From Candidatus Babelota bacterium (GTDB taxonomy: Bacteria; Babelota; Babeliae; Babelales; Babelaceae), in assembly GCA_023379005.1 (NCBI GenBank), contig JAMCTG010000005.1, positions 1-64,000 on the forward strand: 64,000 nt of DNA, in the 5' to 3' direction. This document shows positions 8,125-16,933 of the stretch, one piece after another. Within the stretch, counting starts at the first letter, position 1. The number at the start of each line of letters is the position of its first letter. The notes under the pieces were generated by a model that worked only from the letters and a program-made list of their open reading frames with translations, had not been told where the DNA came from and did no database searches. A program made the translations under genes and the position numbers.

Positions 8125-9390
8125 TTAATTAAATTGAACGTTATAATAATCGCTTGCTGTAGTTGTTGAAGTATAATCACCGATTGTTGCATGGCTAGCT
8201 TGGAATGTACCAGTTGCAGTAGTTACCTTGTAACCTCTTGTATCGTTATTGAAAGCTATATTTCCATGAATTAAATTATTTGTTGCAACTGCAGTATCTT
8301 TAAGCCCAATACCTTCTGTTGTTCCTTTATTTCCATGAATATTATTTTTAAAAATGTCACATTTTGTTGAACCATCTAACAAAATGCCATAACCATTTCC
8401 TGCACCACCATCATTAGCTCTACTTTCACTTTCAATTATAGCAGACGCTACTTCTGTTCCATTTAAATAAAAACCTGCTGCTTGAACGGATCCTTTATTA
8501 TTCATAGTGATACAATTTTTTAATAAATTATTTGAGCCGTTTAAAGCTTGAAAACCATATCCACTTTGGGTTGCATGATTATTATGTTTTGAAGTGCAAT
8601 CTAGTATTGATGCATAATTAGAATTATCAAGGAAAATACCTAATGCTCTTGACCCTGCGCTATTTTGTCGAGCAACTGAGTTTAAAACGCTGCAATTTGA
8701 AATTTGTGTCCAATCAGAATCTTTAATTCTTATTCCTGCAACAACATCATTTCCTGCATTGTCCATAAATTGACAATTTACTATGCTAACTGCTTTTGAA
8801 TTTTCAACACTTAATGCATAAGCAGCTAATGAAGTTGCACCATCAATATTATTAACTAAACTATTATCAATTCTAATATCATTACCATAAGTAACTCTTA
8901 AACCATATGCTGCTGGATTTGTGGAAATTCCTGTGCAAGATTTAATAAAACAATTATTGATAGATGCATCTTGAACTAAAGATATACTAGTTCCACCAAG
9001 TAATATTCCTGATTCATCACAACTTTTTATTGTCATATTTTCTACATGAATATCGCTGCATCCGTCACCAACATTTATCCCTATCCCTGTCATATTTTTT
9101 AAAGTACCATTTTTAATCGTTATATTGGTCAAGTTTGATGAAATACGAACGCCATCAAAACCTGGTGCTCTAAAATTTGGATCCTGTGAAAATACTTCTC
9201 CACCAAAATCAAGAACAACGTTACTAGAAGTAATACAAACTAAAGCATCATCAGCATCTGTTGGTTGAGCTGCAAAACCTGCTCCAAAACCATAAGTTCC
9301 TGGTGAATTAATTACAGTACAAATAGGAACTGAATATATTTTAGAAAAAATTAATATTGTTAAGCCCAAAATTAAAAATTTATTTTTCAT
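8125..9390 (-). CDS. Secreted right-handed parallel beta-helix protein
   Basis: The 421-residue product has a signal peptide (MKNKFLILGLTILIF...) and a beta-helix body closely parallel to that of the protein at 5162-6433. Shared landmarks are PGTYGFGAGF, PTDADDALV, GFDGVRISSN, VGDGCSDI and a C-terminal NLIHGN block followed by a TG-T-F segment. The two are clear paralogues separated by one more distant relative. An AAGAAGG ribosome site precedes the ATG by 8 nt. A strong terminator follows the stop. I see no enzymatic signature, so binding or structural roles at the cell surface are the more cautious guess. Confidence 0.8.
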   Translation of the reverse strand: MKNKFLILGLTILIFSKIYSVPICTVINSPGTYGFGAGFAAQPTDADDALVCITSSNVVLDFGGEVFSQDPNFRAPGFDGVRISSNLTNITIKNGTLKNMTGIGINVGDGCSDIHVENMTIKSCDESGILLGGTSISLVQDASINNCFIKSCTGISTNPAAYGLRVTYGNDIRIDNSLVNNIDGATSLAAYALSVENSKAVSIVNCQFMDNAGNDVVAGIRIKDSDWTQISNCSVLNSVARQNSAGSRALGIFLDNSNYASILDCTSKHNNHATQSGYGFQALNGSNNLLKNCITMNNKGSVQAAGFYLNGTEVASAIIESESRANDGGAGNGYGILLDGSTKCDIFKNNIHGNKGTTEGIGLKDTAVATNNLIHGNIAFNNDTRGYKVTTATGTFQASHATIGDYTSTTTASDYYNVQFN

Positions 9391-9429
9391 ATGTTTACCT
9401 TCTTTTTTTATACTTACTCTTTTTCTGAA

Positions 9430-11247
9430 TTAAGAAATACCAGCTAAATTTACCCAACCAAATGTTGCTGGAGCGCCACCATTTAAAGCAGTAGTTATAT
9501 TGCCACTGGGAATATTTATATTAGATCCAGATGGAATACTCATTTGGTTTGCTATAGTACCGGGTGGGGTAACAGAATTGTTATAAGCTACATTTTTTGT
9601 AAATAAAATAGTTGTACCAACTATTTGACGCGTACCAAATGAGTTCGCATTAGTGCTTCCTCTATTTCTTATAAAATCATTTTCTCTTACCTCCCATCTA
9701 TTATTTCCAGCTGTAGCAAATGTTACTCCTGAACCAACTGATGATGGTGCATTATTGTATGATGCTGCACAACGAACCATCGTTCCAAAATTAGAATTTT
9801 GAATTAAAAAACCATTAGCATCATTTGCACCACCACTAGTATTTACATTTGCTACGCAATCATAGAAACTAAGATTGTCGTTGGTTCCACTTACTCCATC
9901 GACAAAAAAACCATTTGCAGTTCCAGAATTTGTAGTATTTCCTGAGCAATTACAAGCAAAAAAATTATTATGGGTATTAGTTCCGGTACCACTTGCGATA
10001 ATAAAACCATTTACAATTCCAGAAGGTGTTAAATTTTCTATGACATTACAATTTCTAAATATACATCCAGATAGGGTTTGAGTGCCTGCATTAAAATTAA
10101 ATCCAGTAATACTACCAGATGTCAATGCTGTATTCTTTTGAACTGTGCAATTTGTAAATATTGTATTTCCTGAAGGTATTGTACCAGGGTTTAAATCAAA
10201 TCCTACTAAAGATCCTGTAGTAACTAGATTTTGTTGTACAAGAAAATTTTCAAAAACATTTGAATCAAATCCATTTGCTATAAAAACAGCGGTACAATTT
10301 CCTGTAGTAGATTGATTTTGTTGAAATGTAAAATTTTTAAAAACATTTGATGTAATTAAAGTTGTAGTAAATATGCCAGTTAAGTTTGTTGCTGTACAAT
10401 CTTGCACTAGAACATCATCAAATATATTTTTATTTAATGTCGTAGTCACCAAAAAACCATTCAATTGATTAGATCCTGAATTTTGACTGGAATAAATTTT
10501 ACCAAAGGAACAATCTGATATAGTACTTAAATTCACAATATTTAATGTTGATGTTACACTTTGGTTTGTTCCTATAAAAATGTCATAAAATTTTGAACCA
10601 GAAATGTTGTTTAAATTCATACAATTTACAGTTGAATTACCTCTGTTATTTTGAATATTAATTCCTGAGATCTCTGCATTATCACAAAAATTCAAAAATA
10701 AAAAAGATACAGTAGAAGTACTCAATGTTGAATTATTTATGTCAGCAATATAACAGTCTTGCATATTTAATTTTATACATTGTGAAAATGTTACGATAAA
10801 ATCTGCTGCAGTTGAATTTCCACAAGATAAAATTCTACAATTTTTCGTAAAAATATTTTGAATTCTATTTGCAGCTGTTCCTATAAATTCCCATGCTCTA
10901 AAACAATTTTGTATTGTTAAATTTTCCAAAGTAATGTTATAACAACCATCTCCTATATTTATTCCTCTATTTGTAAAATTACTAATTGATCCATTTTTAA
11001 TAGTGATGTTTGATAAATTAGGAGAAATTACAATCCCATCTAAATTTGATATGCCAGCAGTATTATTTACTCTATATCCACCAAGATCTAAAACAACATT
11101 ACTTGCACTAATTGTAATAACATTGCCAGTAGACCCGGAATTACTTTCAGTGTCTGATCCCATTTTATAAACACTTTGATTGATATTATAATTTGTTGCA
11201 AAAATCGTAAAATAAAATAATAAACTTAAAATAATAAGTTTCTTCAT
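9430..11247 (-). CDS. Secreted right-handed parallel beta-helix protein
   Basis: The product is 605 residues from the ATG at 11247. This start has AAGGA just upstream and begins a clear signal peptide (MKKLIILSLLFYF...); a longer in-frame start would add a charged leader and is rejected. The body has many Asn-rich coils (NGSISNFTNRGINIGDGCYNI and similar) and a middle section of regular repeats with alternating NVF(K/E)NF and QNQSTTG-type motifs. The gene lies 20 bp after its upstream neighbour's stop, which suggests an operon. It shares the GDGC landmark with the two smaller paralogues. Function unknown. Confidence 0.8.
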   Translation of the reverse strand: MKKLIILSLLFYFTIFATNYNINQSVYKMGSDTESNSGSTGNVITISASNVVLDLGGYRVNNTAGISNLDGIVISPNLSNITIKNGSISNFTNRGINIGDGCYNITLENLTIQNCFRAWEFIGTAANRIQNIFTKNCRILSCGNSTAADFIVTFSQCIKLNMQDCYIADINNSTLSTSTVSFLFLNFCDNAEISGINIQNNRGNSTVNCMNLNNISGSKFYDIFIGTNQSVTSTLNIVNLSTISDCSFGKIYSSQNSGSNQLNGFLVTTTLNKNIFDDVLVQDCTATNLTGIFTTTLITSNVFKNFTFQQNQSTTGNCTAVFIANGFDSNVFENFLVQQNLVTTGSLVGFDLNPGTIPSGNTIFTNCTVQKNTALTSGSITGFNFNAGTQTLSGCIFRNCNVIENLTPSGIVNGFIIASGTGTNTHNNFFACNCSGNTTNSGTANGFFVDGVSGTNDNLSFYDCVANVNTSGGANDANGFLIQNSNFGTMVRCAASYNNAPSSVGSGVTFATAGNNRWEVRENDFIRNRGSTNANSFGTRQIVGTTILFTKNVAYNNSVTPPGTIANQMSIPSGSNINIPSGNITTALNGGAPATFGWVNLAGIS

Positions 11248-11267
11248 GTTTTTTTTCCTTTTTATTT

Positions 11268-13328
11268 TTATGTTACGACTCTCAAATTTGCCCAACTAAA
11301 TGCTGGAAGACCAGTAGTCGTCCCACTGTCAACTATTCCACCAGCCATTGAAGTATTAGTTGCAATTGCATATTGATTATTTGCAAGTGTGCCATTTAAA
11401 AATGCATAATTGTGTGAATATAAATTAACTGAAGTACTAGCACCAGGATCCAAAATACCGAAAGAATTAGAACTTGTACCAGCAGTTACACTACCAGTGT
11501 TTCTTATAAATTGGCTGCGCTTTACTTCCCATTCAGTTCCTGGAGAAATAACATTTAATCCCATTCCTCTAGTTGTTACAGACCTATTATTTTCAACAAT
11601 AGTAGAAACTATAGTTCCACGATTTGCTGCATCAATTTGAATACCAGCCATATCACCATTATTTGCAATATTTCTAGATATTAAACTATCTGAAATAATA
11701 TTTGCCAAACTTTGTGTGCCAGTAATTCTAAAACCAAAACATGTTGTTCCACCAATATTTGCAATTGCTTTGCATCTAGTAAATTCATTTGCACTGCAAT
11801 TATTTGAAAGTAAAATGCCTGTATAATTGCCTGTTGTAGAATTATCTGTTCTGCTTGAACATCTTTTTAATATCGAAGTTGATGTAGTTTGCAAATCAAA
11901 TGAAACAGTACTTGTGCCAGTATTATTTTTTGTTTTTACTTTATTTGCTTTGCAAGTTATACAATCAGTCATTCTGACAACAGAAAGAGAATGCGTACTG
12001 ATACCATTGGAATTTAATTTTGTATTATAAATATTACATCTATTGCATACGGAATATGAAATTACAAAATCTCCTGTCGCTCCACGACAACAATTTGTTA
12101 ATGTGCAATCTTTAATTAACGATTCTGTTACAGGAGTTGCAACAGTTCCCTGAAATTCAGTGCCTCTTACGTCACAGGAAAATGTTTCAACATTGTCTAC
12201 TAATAGTCTGGTATTTCCCGACTGCACACTAATACCTGCTCGTGAAAATCTCTTAATCATTCCATTTTCAATTGTTACATCAGAAAGATTAGGACTAACA
12301 AAAATTCCATTTACATTTGGTACCAAATTGCCTTGGCTTAAACTAAAACATTGTAAATCTAAAGTTGCACCAGAAGCATTAATATTAATAGCATTAGATG
12401 GTGCTGCCGGAAAATATACTATATCTTCTGCTAATTTGTATAAAGAACCAGTATTAATATTATAACCTGTTGCACCTAAATCAGCATTACTTATAAATGT
12501 AGGGTTGCAAAAATTATTTTGTATTGCCGCACAACATTCTGTTAATGTTTCTTTAATATCAGCCAATACTGTAAATGTATTATTGAAATTTGTTTGATTT
12601 TGTGCGCAACATGCTGTAATCGTATTTTTTATGTCACTCAATACAGTGAACGTGTTATTAAAGTTTCTTTGATTCTGTGCACAACATTCTGTCAATGTTA
12701 ACTTAATATCTGCTAGCACAGTAAAAATTGTTGTAAAATCGCCACTTACAAATTGAAAGACTGTAAATGTAATTCCACTACTTAATGATTCAATTAAATC
12801 ATGCAGATCTGCACAGCATTCAGTAATAGTATTTTTAATGTCCGCAAGAACTGTAAACGTATTATTAAAATTTTGGTTTATATTAATTTGTAAATTTGTA
12901 ATTTGATTTTGGATTTGTGTGCAACATTCATTGATTAAATTTATAATGGGATCAAAATCACAATTAACATTTAAATTTTCTAAATCTTGTTTAATGCAAC
13001 AAAGTAACTGTAATATTTTTTTGGATTTTCTTGTTTTTGTAATTTCTAATGTTTCTGTATCTGTTGGTGACCATTGATCATCGGTCCAAAAATCTTCTTC
13101 TGAATAGAATTGTTCATAATGCTCGATTATTTTTTGAGATAGAATTTTTAATTTTTCTTGTTCTAATTTTTCAAAATCTTCTTGAAAAATTAGATGAGCA
13201 AATTGCTGAGCAATACCATAAATTTTTTGACTTTCTTCTTCGATTGAAAAATTTTGAAATGCATAACAAGATTTAAAAATTAAGAAAAAAAATATCAAAG
13301 ATTTTAACATCTTTGTCTTCATGCTCAT
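11268..13328 (-). CDS. Secreted coiled-coil plus beta-helix protein with vicinal-cysteine repeats
   Basis: The 686-residue product has a signal peptide in the first 23 residues, then an acidic helical segment (about 28-110). Next comes a repetitive region (about 105-272) carrying six CC pairs at 110-111, 135-136, 171-172, 215-216, 240-241 and 265-266. The unit around the last pairs reads NFNNTFTVLADIK followed by NTITECCA. From about residue 275 onward it becomes a right-handed beta-helix like its neighbours, ending with VNLYSHNYAFLNG-type turns. The start could be Met1 or Met3, since AAGGA sits just before both. It is the first gene of the array. A disulfide-linked stalk carrying a beta-helix head is my inference. 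Confidence 0.75.
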   Translation of the reverse strand: MSMKTKMLKSLIFFFLIFKSCYAFQNFSIEEESQKIYGIAQQFAHLIFQEDFEKLEQEKLKILSQKIIEHYEQFYSEEDFWTDDQWSPTDTETLEITKTRKSKKILQLLCCIKQDLENLNVNCDFDPIINLINECCTQIQNQITNLQININQNFNNTFTVLADIKNTITECCADLHDLIESLSSGITFTVFQFVSGDFTTIFTVLADIKLTLTECCAQNQRNFNNTFTVLSDIKNTITACCAQNQTNFNNTFTVLADIKETLTECCAAIQNNFCNPTFISNADLGATGYNINTGSLYKLAEDIVYFPAAPSNAININASGATLDLQCFSLSQGNLVPNVNGIFVSPNLSDVTIENGMIKRFSRAGISVQSGNTRLLVDNVETFSCDVRGTEFQGTVATPVTESLIKDCTLTNCCRGATGDFVISYSVCNRCNIYNTKLNSNGISTHSLSVVRMTDCITCKANKVKTKNNTGTSTVSFDLQTTSTSILKRCSSRTDNSTTGNYTGILLSNNCSANEFTRCKAIANIGGTTCFGFRITGTQSLANIISDSLISRNIANNGDMAGIQIDAANRGTIVSTIVENNRSVTTRGMGLNVISPGTEWEVKRSQFIRNTGSVTAGTSSNSFGILDPGASTSVNLYSHNYAFLNGTLANNQYAIATNTSMAGGIVDSGTTTGLPAFSWANLRVVT
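12513..12869 (-). repeat. Intragenic repeats encoding the NTFTVLADIK-CC unit
   Basis: Within the gene at 11268-13328, roughly 75-bp units recur three times with strong nucleotide similarity, plus more diverged copies. Each encodes an NFNNTFTVL-[AS]-DIK core followed by a cysteine pair. The even 25-residue spacing of the last three CC pairs indicates recent expansion by unequal recombination or slippage. Confidence 0.75.
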
Positions 13329-13409
13329 TTTTCCTTTTTTTAAGATAACTTTCTTACAAATAACCTAACTCTTAAAAATTTGTCAACCAAAAAAAATAAA
13401 TATTTTTTA

Positions 13410-13439
13410 TTGACGATTAAAAACTTATTTTTCTAAATT
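13410..13439 (+). promoter_or_regulatory. Putative ftsW promoter
   Basis: TTGACG at 13410-13415 and TAAATT at 13434-13439 are separated by 18 bp, about 30 bp before the ftsW ATG. The A+T-rich context makes chance matches easy, but the -35 match is good. If real, ftsW is transcribed independently of murD. Confidence 0.45.
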
Positions 13440-13469
13440 AAAATTAAAAAATAAACAGTCGATAAGAAA

Positions 13470-14618
13470 ATGATAATTGATAAAAAAAAATCTTATACAA
13501 TAAGTTTTCTCGTAATAACTTATATACTTTGTCTTATTGGCCTAATTTTTGTTTACTCTTCAAGTTCAGCTTTTGCGTTTGAAAAAAACAAATGTGCAAA
13601 TTTTTATTTAAACAAACAGGCTGTTGGAATTTTATTAGGATCTATAGCTTTATTATTTGCAAGATTTATTTCATTAAAAAAAATATATAAATTTAGTTTC
13701 ATCTTTTTTTTATTTTCATTATTTTTGACTGCTTTAACTATCATTACACCATTGGGTCAAACTATCCATGGATCAAAAAGATGGTTATTTTTTCACGGCT
13801 TTGGTTTTCAACCTAGTGAACTTTTAAAAGTTTCACTAATACTTTATTTAGCATATTTTCTAAACAGAAAACAATTCCAGCTAAATTCTTTTGTGCGTGG
13901 ATATTTGCCTTTCTTAACTGTGTTGTCAGTTGTGTCTTTGATTTTATTAAAGCAGCCAGATTTTGGACAAACAATTACTTTGGGCGCTTCATCATTTTTA
14001 ATTTTTTATCTTGGAGGTTGTAAAATTAAACATTTAATGGTCACATTATTTTCATCAGTGCCATTAGTAATTGGATTAATTTTTGCACAACCTTATAGAC
14101 TAAAAAGAATAATGACGTTCTTAGACCCATGGTCGGACCCAAAAGGTGCAGGTTTTCAAATTATACAATCTTTAATTGCTATAGGTTCAGGAAAATTATA
14201 TGGACTTGGCATTGCACAATCTAAACAAAAATTTTTTTATTTACCAATGCAACACACAGATTTTGTTTTTTCAATAATCGCCGAAGAAACAGGATTTATA
14301 GGATGCTTTGCAATTATTTCATTGTACTTAACTTATCTATATGTAGGTTTTAAATTATCTACATTTGTCGAAAGTACTTTTTGTAAATCCGTAATTTTAG
14401 GATTTATAATTTTAATCAATTTACAAGTTTTGATTAATCTTTGTGTTACCACTGGATTATTGCCAACAAAAGGAATTGGGCTTCCTTTTATTAGTTATGG
14501 AAAATCTGCAATTATTTGTAACTTATTTATGGTAGGAATTTTGCTTAATTGCTTAAAAAATGAAAAGGAATTAGAATCTCTCGATACAACCCTCGCATAC
14601 TCGGGCCACTCGAGATGA
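13470..14618 (+). CDS. ftsW: SEDS-family peptidoglycan glycosyltransferase FtsW
   Basis: FtsW polymerises lipid II at the division septum with its partner class B PBP. The 382-residue polytopic protein has about 9-10 hydrophobic segments. The SEDS landmarks are YSSSSAFA near the N-terminus, GSKRWLFF, QPSELLK, KQPDFGQT, the FLDPWSDPKGAGFQ loop, AEETGFIG, and TGLLPTKGIGLPFISYGKSA split over the last loops. The ISYG motif favours FtsW over RodA. The last 12 residues (LDTTLAYSGHSR) are encoded by the palindromic repeat that begins at 14580, so the natural C-terminus has been replaced or extended. Confidence 0.93.
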   Translation: MIIDKKKSYTISFLVITYILCLIGLIFVYSSSSAFAFEKNKCANFYLNKQAVGILLGSIALLFARFISLKKIYKFSFIFFLFSLFLTALTIITPLGQTIHGSKRWLFFHGFGFQPSELLKVSLILYLAYFLNRKQFQLNSFVRGYLPFLTVLSVVSLILLKQPDFGQTITLGASSFLIFYLGGCKIKHLMVTLFSSVPLVIGLIFAQPYRLKRIMTFLDPWSDPKGAGFQIIQSLIAIGSGKLYGLGIAQSKQKFFYLPMQHTDFVFSIIAEETGFIGCFAIISLYLTYLYVGFKLSTFVESTFCKSVILGFIILINLQVLINLCVTTGLLPTKGIGLPFISYGKSAIICNLFMVGILLNCLKNEKELESLDTTLAYSGHSR

Positions 14619-14686
14619 TTGAGAAAATCACAAAAAATTTCTCAGCAATCACCCTGAGTGAAATTTCGTAGAAATTTAGTATCGAA
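14580..14686 (+). repeat. Three-armed palindromic repeat, copy 2 (overlaps ftsW 3' end)
   Basis: The 107-bp copy is closed by CTCGATAC (14580-14587) and GTATCGAA (14679-14686). The arms are CCC/GGG around 14590-14605; an ACTC/GAGT stem enclosing TGATTGAGAAA paired with TTTCTCA-GC-ATCA; and AAATTTC-GTA-GAAATTT. The third arm differs from copy 1 by a paired change (C-G in place of G-C), so the stem is kept. Its first 39 bp code for the FtsW C-terminus and supply its stop codon. Confidence 0.8.
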
Positions 14687-14690
14687 GGGC

Positions 14691-14752
14691 CTGTCCGGTG
14701 TAGCAACTACAATTTTCTAATTCAAATTGATAATTTCAAGAAGCGAAGACGG
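14691..14752 (+). repeat. Partial relative of the composite repeat block
   Basis: This segment starts with CCTGTCCGGTGTAGC and ends with AGCGAAGACGGGC, flanking an A+T-rich middle. The block at about 53785-53855 has the same ends (CCTGTCCG-GTAGC and AGCGAAG-CGG). In both places it lies just beyond a three-armed repeat. It runs up to the stop codon of pepA. Confidence 0.55.
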
Positions 14753-14753
14753 G

Positions 14754-16256
14754 CTACCAACAAATAAGAGCATCAACGATCAATCTAACTCCAAATGCAG
14801 TTGCACCATTTCTATAATATGCAATATCTGGAACACCATATGCCGTTCCAGCTATATCTAAATGCACCCAAGGAACATCGTCGACAAAATTTTGTAAGAA
14901 AAATGCAGCTGTTATTGCACCAGCTCTATAACGTTCGTTTCCAATATTGCATATATCTGCAATTTCAGACCTAACAGCTTTTTTATAGTCATCATCTAAT
15001 GGTAAACTCCAAACTCTTTCGCCAGTCGTCAAAGAAGCTCTTTTTAATTTTTCAGCTAAATCATCATGCTTAGTCATAAGACCACAGTAAAATGGTCCAA
15101 GAGCGTATGAACATGCACCAGTCAATGTCGCAAAATCTATAATAGCATCTGGCTTATAATGTTTTACTGCATAAGAAAGTGCATCAGCCAAAATTAAACG
15201 TCCTTCAGCATCTGTATTTTTTACTTCTGCCGTTTTGCCATTATAAAATTTTAAAATATCACCAGGTCTTGTAGCTGAACCACTTGGCATATTTTCAACA
15301 AGAGGAGTTATGCCAATTACATTAATATTAAGTTTTAATTTTGAAATAATGCGCATCGCAGCAGTTACAACAGCTGCCCCTGCCATATCATCTTTCATTG
15401 TTTCCATAGCATTAGCAGGCTTTAAACTTAATCCGCCAGAATCGAAAGTTACACCTTTTCCTACAAGAACAACTTTTTTAGCATTTTTGTTTGCTGCTTT
15501 ATGTTCCATAACAACAAGGCGAGGTTTTTGTTCTGAACCTTTACAAACACCTTCAATTCCACCCATGCCCATTTTAGAAATTTGTTCTGAATCAAATACT
15601 GTAACTTTTAAATCTGTTTCTTTTTCTAAAGATTTGGCATAATCCGCTAAAATTTTTGGATATTTATGCGCTGGTGGCATGTCGCACCAATAACGTGCTT
15701 TATTTACACATTGACCAATAAATTCCCCTATCTCAATACCTTTTTTTATTTGAGCAATATTTTTTTTATCAGAACATATTATTAAATTGATATCAGATTT
15801 TTTCTTTTTTTCTTCATCAGTCTTAAAATCATCAAAATCATATTCAGACATAAGACTTATTACTGCAGTTTCTTTTGAAAACTCTTCCACTTCAGCATTA
15901 AATAATTTGGAATCTGGAAGTTGAATAGCCAGTTTTTCAATTTTATAAGACTGAGCAATTCTAATTACACTTGCCAACGCTCTTCTATAACTTTCGAGGT
16001 CACACATTGTCTTATTAACTTTTCCAAGCCCGATAAAAATTAAATAAATTAATTTTGAATCATCAGCACTTGTTAAAACCAAATTTGAATGAGCTTTTCC
16101 AGTAAATTCTCTTTGTTTTAATGCATCTTTTAATGCTGGAAAGAATTTTTTTGATATTTCAGATAGTTGATCAAATTTAAAATCTTGTTCTACAAAAACT
16201 GCATATGCATTTGCAGCTTGATCTAAAAATTTATCCGAAGTTATAAACTTAATCAT
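14754..16256 (-). CDS. pepA: Cytosol aminopeptidase (leucyl aminopeptidase, M17)
   Basis: This dizinc exopeptidase removes N-terminal residues from peptides in the cytosol and is useful for recycling host- or turnover-derived peptides. The 500-residue protein has the usual M17 layout of a variable N-domain and a conserved C-domain. The metal and catalytic residues expected from the E. coli enzyme are present: K267, D272, K279, D290, D349, E351 and R353, the last three within NTDAEGRLILADAL. A GGAG element lies about 13 nt before the ATG. Its stop abuts repeat DNA shared with other intergenic sites. Confidence 0.96.
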   Translation of the reverse strand: MIKFITSDKFLDQAANAYAVFVEQDFKFDQLSEISKKFFPALKDALKQREFTGKAHSNLVLTSADDSKLIYLIFIGLGKVNKTMCDLESYRRALASVIRIAQSYKIEKLAIQLPDSKLFNAEVEEFSKETAVISLMSEYDFDDFKTDEEKKKKSDINLIICSDKKNIAQIKKGIEIGEFIGQCVNKARYWCDMPPAHKYPKILADYAKSLEKETDLKVTVFDSEQISKMGMGGIEGVCKGSEQKPRLVVMEHKAANKNAKKVVLVGKGVTFDSGGLSLKPANAMETMKDDMAGAAVVTAAMRIISKLKLNINVIGITPLVENMPSGSATRPGDILKFYNGKTAEVKNTDAEGRLILADALSYAVKHYKPDAIIDFATLTGACSYALGPFYCGLMTKHDDLAEKLKRASLTTGERVWSLPLDDDYKKAVRSEIADICNIGNERYRAGAITAAFFLQNFVDDVPWVHLDIAGTAYGVPDIAYYRNGATAFGVRLIVDALICW

Positions 16257-16345
16257 TTGTTTTAAAGTTCTCCAAGTAATTTTTTATAATTTATCAATTA
16301 TAGTAGCTTCATATTAAAAAAAAACAAGCAGATAAAATTTATTTA

Positions 16346-16351
16346 TTGACA
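16346..16351 (+). promoter_or_regulatory. Putative -35 box for the fasciclin-domain gene
   Basis: A perfect TTGACA lies about 75 bp before the chosen ATG. The downstream -10 candidates (CAATAT or TATCCT, 15-18 bp away) are poor, so only the -35 element is called. Confidence 0.3.
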
Positions 16352-16422
16352 ATTATGCAATTGAATCAATATCCTTAATAATGAATAATGACAAATGTCA
16401 TAATATTTTAGGGGGTACAAAG

Positions 16423-16923
16423 ATGATCAAAAAATTTATATTCTTATTATTTTTAAGCATAAATTTATCAGCAAGAGTTAAAGTGATATGCAAAGATACT
16501 GATAATGGAAAAAAAAGATCACTTATTGATAGACATGTTAATAATTCAAGAACAATGAGAGATTTGGATGAATTGGCCGAATTTTATAATTTGAATAAAT
16601 TCATTCAGCTTTCAAAAAAAATAAAATTTTATGATAAATTAATACAATATCCTGAGCTAACAATTTTTGCGCCAACAGACAGCCTTATAGATGATTTAGA
16701 TATCGATGAAAAATCTGCGCAAGATATAGAAAATTTTTTTAACAGTTTAATAGTTCACGGTAGATATTTTTCAACAGATTTGCCAATTAGTTTGGACAGT
16801 CTTGCAAATAAAAAAATAAATCCGTCTAAATTGGAATTCGTGATTACTGATCTAAAATTTAAAAATGGAGTTCTCCATATTATTTCATACATAGAAAATT
16901 ATCATGACGATGGAAAATTATAA
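16423..16923 (+). CDS. Secreted fasciclin (FAS1)-domain protein
   Basis: The start is taken at 16423, where AGGGGG precedes the ATG by 7 nt and a signal peptide begins (MIKKFIFLLFLSINLSA). An upstream in-frame ATG at 16381 would place a polar stretch before the signal. The 166-residue product has LTIFAPTDSLIDDL followed by a helical segment, LIVHGRYF and a terminal strand pair. These are the H1- and H2-like landmarks of a single FAS1 domain, which in bacteria and eukaryotes mediates adhesion. The domain is short, since the family usually has about 130 residues. The match is by motif only. Confidence 0.7.
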   Translation: MIKKFIFLLFLSINLSARVKVICKDTDNGKKRSLIDRHVNNSRTMRDLDELAEFYNLNKFIQLSKKIKFYDKLIQYPELTIFAPTDSLIDDLDIDEKSAQDIENFFNSLIVHGRYFSTDLPISLDSLANKKINPSKLEFVITDLKFKNGVLHIISYIENYHDDGKL

Positions 16924-16933
16924 AAATTGATTT

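Noticed and set aside
12513-12869. CRISPR array suspected from regular 75-bp repeats
   Set aside because: The repeats are in frame within a long coding sequence and encode a regular protein repeat.
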